Notes under the pieces: generated by a model
What the model was told of the DNA's origin: nothing
What the model saw: only the letters and a program-made list of their open reading frames with translations
The model's database searches: none
Made by a program: the position numbers and the translations under genes
Part shown: positions 22,396 to 64,000 of the stretch, piece after piece
Layout: each line of letters starts with the position of its first letter
Numbering within the stretch: position 1 is the first letter of the stretch
Origin: Pachyseris speciosa
Lineage: Eukaryota > Cnidaria > Anthozoa > Scleractinia > Pachyseridae
NCBI GenBank assembly: GCA_016490735.1
Contig: JAEMWC010000124.1
Span: 1,042,501-1,106,500 of the forward strand
Reading direction: 5' to 3'
Length of the DNA stretch: 64,000 bases

Positions 22396-23298
22396 CCCAT
22401 TGACTACCAGCTGTTTTTACGTTTTCGGAGTGATTTTCCACCTATAAACGATAAATAGCAATTTGTGACTCTTTATTTGAAACTACCAGGGAAAAGTGGT
22501 GCTGTCCTAAGGCACGGGAGGCTCAAGGTTTCTGAAAACGTCATTTTGACGTAGCTATTTTTTATCCGTGAAGCGACAACAATGGCCCAAGTTCGGTTTG
22601 CTTGCGATTTCTGCTAAATTTACAGCCATTTTTCATCTTTAGCGGCTGCCTGATGAGCATCATTAAGCGTGACGGTAGCTAAGAGTCCACTTTCTCAAAG
22701 AATCGAGCAAGGTGATGTACTTTGTTGTCGAATTTGGCTTGTTACTCGACGAACTGGGAATTTGGCCTGTCGGACACTTGTACCTTTGGGACTCGACTAC
22801 TGATGAATTTCTCGACCTACCGCGGCCTATTTTGGAATTTGTGAGCACTGAAGATGACCACAACGCGCTCGAGATGTTGAAAATGTCGGGAAGGCCCGAA
22901 TGCACTGGAACAAAAGGCTGTATCTATGCTCGGGAGAAGAATATGAACAAAAAAAAGTCATTTCTAAGCTAGAAAAAGGACTGAATTTCGTTATGATGGT
23001 TGAAGTTTGGTTTTTCGACGATGATTTCCTTCAAAAACATGAAGGCAAAAAGGGGAATTTTTGTCGTTTCTCTTTGGCGTTAAAAACGGTCAGTTTCGTT
23101 CTTGTCCAATCTCAAAAGGTCATATTTGGTAAAAATCGCTACGTTCTCGCGTTTATTGCATATCCAAATTTAAAGGACATTCCATTTCGTGCTCACAACT
23201 AACCGTTAAGGCAATATTCGTGCGATTGAGAAACTTGCAATGTTTTGAAGCATGGGAGTTTTTTACGGCCGGTTTTGGCCGGCACGGGTGCCAATGGG
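22396..23298 (+). mobile_element. piggyBac-like non-autonomous element, copy 1 (903 bp)
   Basis: Flanked by TTAA on both sides (22392-22395, 23299-23302). Ends CCCATTGAC... and ...GCCAATGGG form short inverted termini starting CCC, as in piggyBac. The right subterminal region has the imperfect palindrome GGCCGGCACGGGTGCC. An 86-codon frame (22712-22972) and a 100-codon frame (22900-23202) have degraded counterparts in the other four copies. No recognisable transposase catalytic domain. Confidence 0.8.
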
Positions 23299-23302
23299 TT
23301 AA

Positions 23303-23460
23303 CATATCGAATATATTGAATTGGACTACATTCCTAACATTTTTTAGACAGCGCACGCATGAGATATGACGTCATCACAGTATTCACGTAATGGTAACTT
23401 GACTTGATTTAAAGTTACTGGGTAGCATTGTTCGATTTTTCGTTTAAGTTTAGGCTTTTG
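23303..23460 (+). pseudogene. Inverted partial copy of the 20.4-kb gene's last exon
   Basis: The + strand here matches the - strand of 20364-20512, covering the last ~30 codons, the stop and about 40 bp of 3' flank of the two-exon gene. An in-frame stop has arisen (TGA after CATGAGATA). It begins exactly at the right TTAA of the piggyBac-like element, and the sequence left of that element (CACGATCGCGC) continues the homology. The insertion therefore split this copy. Confidence 0.7.
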
Positions 23461-24014
23461 TATATTATGCTTTTGTTTCCCCACTAAAATGCTCCACCTT
23501 AATGCTCCAATTTTGCCACTAAAATGCTCGGTCTTCCCAAAAAAAGCCACTAAAATGCTTGGATAATGCTCATTATATTGACGGTTTTGAAATTAATTTC
23601 AAAGTTTTTAACATGGTGTTAACTGTTCACACTTACAAAAACCTACAAGTGTTGCAAGTAACTCTTTCGCTATTATTCCAACTTCTTTAACTTGTAAAAT
23701 GTGGGCGAACTATCCTGAAGCTAAATTAGCAAGAACGGCGTTGAAGTTGGGAAAAAGAAAGAAGAGTTCACCGTCATAGGCTCACGTTCTCCACAAAACC
23801 TAAAATTTGGCCATTTCACGTTGTTGTTTTGCTGAGGACGGCAAAGAAATGTACCAAAATGTAAAACGCACGTGCAGAGCCATTGTTTTTCTTAATTAAG
23901 CTATTGTTTTGTGACGTTCTCGTTGCCGTCGTCGTTGCTTAAGCTCTCTACTATCTCGTGCATATTTCAGTGTCGTTTATAGTGGATCTGGTAGTATTTG
24001 CTAGGCGTTCTAGG

Positions 24015-24207
24015 TGACGTCATCGCGACTGTTGGGTTTGACCGAGCCGAGAACGCCTGGGGACTAGGCTGGCGTGGACCAATGATCTTCCAGATTGTTA
24101 AAAACCAATCAACTTTCGACAACTCAGATGTGGTATATTGCGTGACGAACACAAGTGAGACACTTCCTCTCGCAAAGGATCATCTATTCCACGTTCCTTT
24201 TATAAGC
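24015..24207 (+). promoter_or_regulatory. Candidate cyclophilin promoter
   Basis: Within 230 bp of the start codon are a full CRE palindrome TGACGTCA (24015-24022), two CCAAT boxes (about 24079 and 24105), CCACG (about 24189) and TATAAGC (24201-24207), 39 bp before the ATG. CRE/ATF-type and CCAAT/CCACG elements occur in promoters of ER chaperones, which fits the product. The assignment is an inference: no transcription start is known. Confidence 0.4.
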
Positions 24208-24245
24208 AGTGGATATTTTGTTGAATGCTTCGCTTCTCCACGATC

Positions 24246-62701
<38,456 letters not shown>

Positions 62702-62926
62702 AATTAACAGCTTGCTCGTTGTCTCGTGTCTAGAGTATTTCATATTAAGGTCTTAGCTTGATGGTTTGTGTGAAATACATGTTTTCACCTGTTTGGTTGT
62801 GATTGCCTTAATATGCTTGGTGTAAATTGCGTTCTCGTTTGTGAATGTACCAAAAATGCGGGTTGTAGTTGTGTAAGGCTGTATATTTAAGTTGCTCTGG
62901 ACATTAACGCTTCAGGAATTTCACAC

Positions 62927-63027
62927 CAATTCAAACAGAGAAAATCTACCAATAGTTAGGTCGTCAAAAAAGTACGCCAATTCAAACAGAGAAAATCTAC
63001 AATAGTTAGGTCGTCAAAAAAGTACGC
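62927..63027. repeat. 51-bp tandem duplication in the 3' flank
   Basis: CAATTCAAACAGAGAAAATC... to ...AAAGTACGC occurs twice (62927-62977, 62978-63027) with a single-base deletion in the second unit. About 225 bp past the stop codon, possibly in the 3' UTR. Confidence 0.95.
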
Positions 63028-63377
63028 CTGTTCAATGCGATCACGCAAAGATTTGCCTTGTAATAAGTATTATATCCATTGTTTTCTTTTCAGATTGTCA
63101 TTCAGACCAAACTGTATCATTGGTCATTAAGGCCAGCTTGCTTAACACCTCATTCGTGTCTTCATTAACCTAAGGAAAATCATCTCAGTCAATGCCCTTA
63201 TGCCCATCTAAAGCCATATGGCATGTTTTGACGGACATAAAGTCATTGAGCAAAGAATCCCAGGAAACAGGGTGATTGCCAAACTGATGACTTCCCTTTG
63301 ATAAATTAATTAGTACAAGGCTTGAGATAGCTCAAAATTAAATGTGTGTGCTCAGTATGTCTTTTTCAGTCGTTTAA

Positions 63378-63977
63378 CCCATTGACTCCTACACTGGCCG
63401 AAGCCGGCCGCACAAGACTGCCATGCTTCAAAACATTGCAACTTACTCAATGGCACGAATATTGCCTTAACTGTCAGTTGTGAGCATGAAATGGAATGTC
63501 CTTTAAATTTGCATATCCAATAAACGCAAGAAACGTAGCGATTTTGTACCAAATATGGCCTTTTGAGTTTGGACAAGAACGAAACTGACCGTTTTTAACG
63601 TCAAAGAGAAACGACGAAAATGCCCCTTTTTGCCTTTATATTTTTTAAAGAAATCATCGTCGAAAAACCAAACTTCAACCATCATAACAAAATTCAGTCC
63701 TTGTTCTAGCTTACAAACGACTTCTTTTGTTCATATTCTTCTCCCGAGCGTAGATACAGCCTTTTGTTCCAGTGCATTCGGGACTTCCCGCCATTTTCAA
63801 CATCTCGGCCGCATTGCATGCTGGGAAATAACGGGAATTTTTTAGCCACTCCGACTTACTGCCAAAAATTCGTGCTTGTAGTCATCTTCAGTGCTCACAA
63901 ATTCCAAAATATGCGGCGGTAGGCGGTATAGGTGGAAAATCCCTCCGAAAACATAAAAACGGCTAGGAGTCAATGGG
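63378..63977 (-). mobile_element. piggyBac-like element, copy 5 (600 bp, internally deleted)
   Basis: TTAA at 63374-63377 and 63978-63981. Ends CCCATTGACTCC and GGAGTCAATGGG. Lacks the distal ~400 bp of copies 1 and 4 between the GCGGCGGTAGG block and the right end. Confidence 0.82.
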
Positions 63978-64000
63978 TTAAGGGGAACAAAAGAAGAAAT

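Larger units (their letters stand above)
19667..23950. mobile_element. Large TIR element or inverted pair
   Basis: Starts TAGAGAGCTTAAGCAACGAC and ends with its mirror, GTCGTTGCTTAAGCTCTCTA, with the match extending about 40 bp. Inside lie the palindrome array, a GGACTGG-ended element, the two-exon gene, a SINE and a piggyBac-like copy. It may be one 4.3-kb non-autonomous element with later insertions or two adjacent copies of one MITE in opposite orientation. I see no transposase. The target duplication is unclear. Confidence 0.55.

Noticed and set aside
22640..22680. CTGATGAG in the piggyBac-like element as a hammerhead
   Set aside because: No stem II or GAAA follows.

Overview
The window looks like a stretch of an anthozoan cnidarian genome, most likely a stony coral. 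This is an inference. It rests on an AT-rich, intron-rich animal gene buried in very dense, diverse transposon debris (BEL/Pao, a CR1/L2-type LINE, tRNA-derived SINEs, many TIR elements with visible target duplications) and on repeat motifs I associate with corals. No database search was possible.

One host gene is clear. A secreted/ER cyclophilin (peptidyl-prolyl cis-trans isomerase B type) lies on the + strand in six coding exons from 24246 to 62701. It encodes 207 aa with every splice junction in phase, spread over 38.5 kb because its introns are filled with mobile elements. A CRE palindrome, CCAAT boxes and a TATA-like box lie in the 230 bp upstream. A second, unrecognised two-exon coding sequence (136 aa) lies on the - strand at 20415-20938, with a broken inverted partial copy of its last exon at 23303-23460.

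Layout. 0.9-2.1 kb: a dispersed repeat split by a hAT-like MITE. 2.4-19.0 kb: a nest in which 278-bp inverted arms enclose a MITE, holding a 5'-truncated LINE, which is itself broken by a 12-kb BEL/Pao insertion (two internal regions sharing three LTRs, one 5-bp target duplication) and by a 437-bp hAT-like MITE. 19.4-23.95 kb: large TIR elements, an array of 16-bp palindromes, a SINE and a TTAA-flanked piggyBac-like element. 24.2-62.7 kb: the cyclophilin gene. Its introns carry TIR elements, a 22-bp minisatellite next to an integrase-core (IS3EU-like) pseudogene, two Tc1/mariner-like non-autonomous elements, three tandem hairpins, a 9-bp-TSD MULE-like MITE, further piggyBac-like copies, an interstitial telomere-like array and a tRNA-like SINE. 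The last large intron also holds a pair of canonical type I hammerhead ribozymes in inverted orientation around an (AT)n core. 62.7-64 kb: 3' flank with a short tandem duplication and a fifth piggyBac-like copy.

The most interesting signals are the mirrored hammerhead ribozymes (60905-60968 on -, 61086-61151 on +), the palindrome array (19.8-20.2 kb), the three-hairpin tandem array (46.2-46.7 kb), the 22-bp array beside the integrase pseudogene, and the tandem BEL/Pao element.
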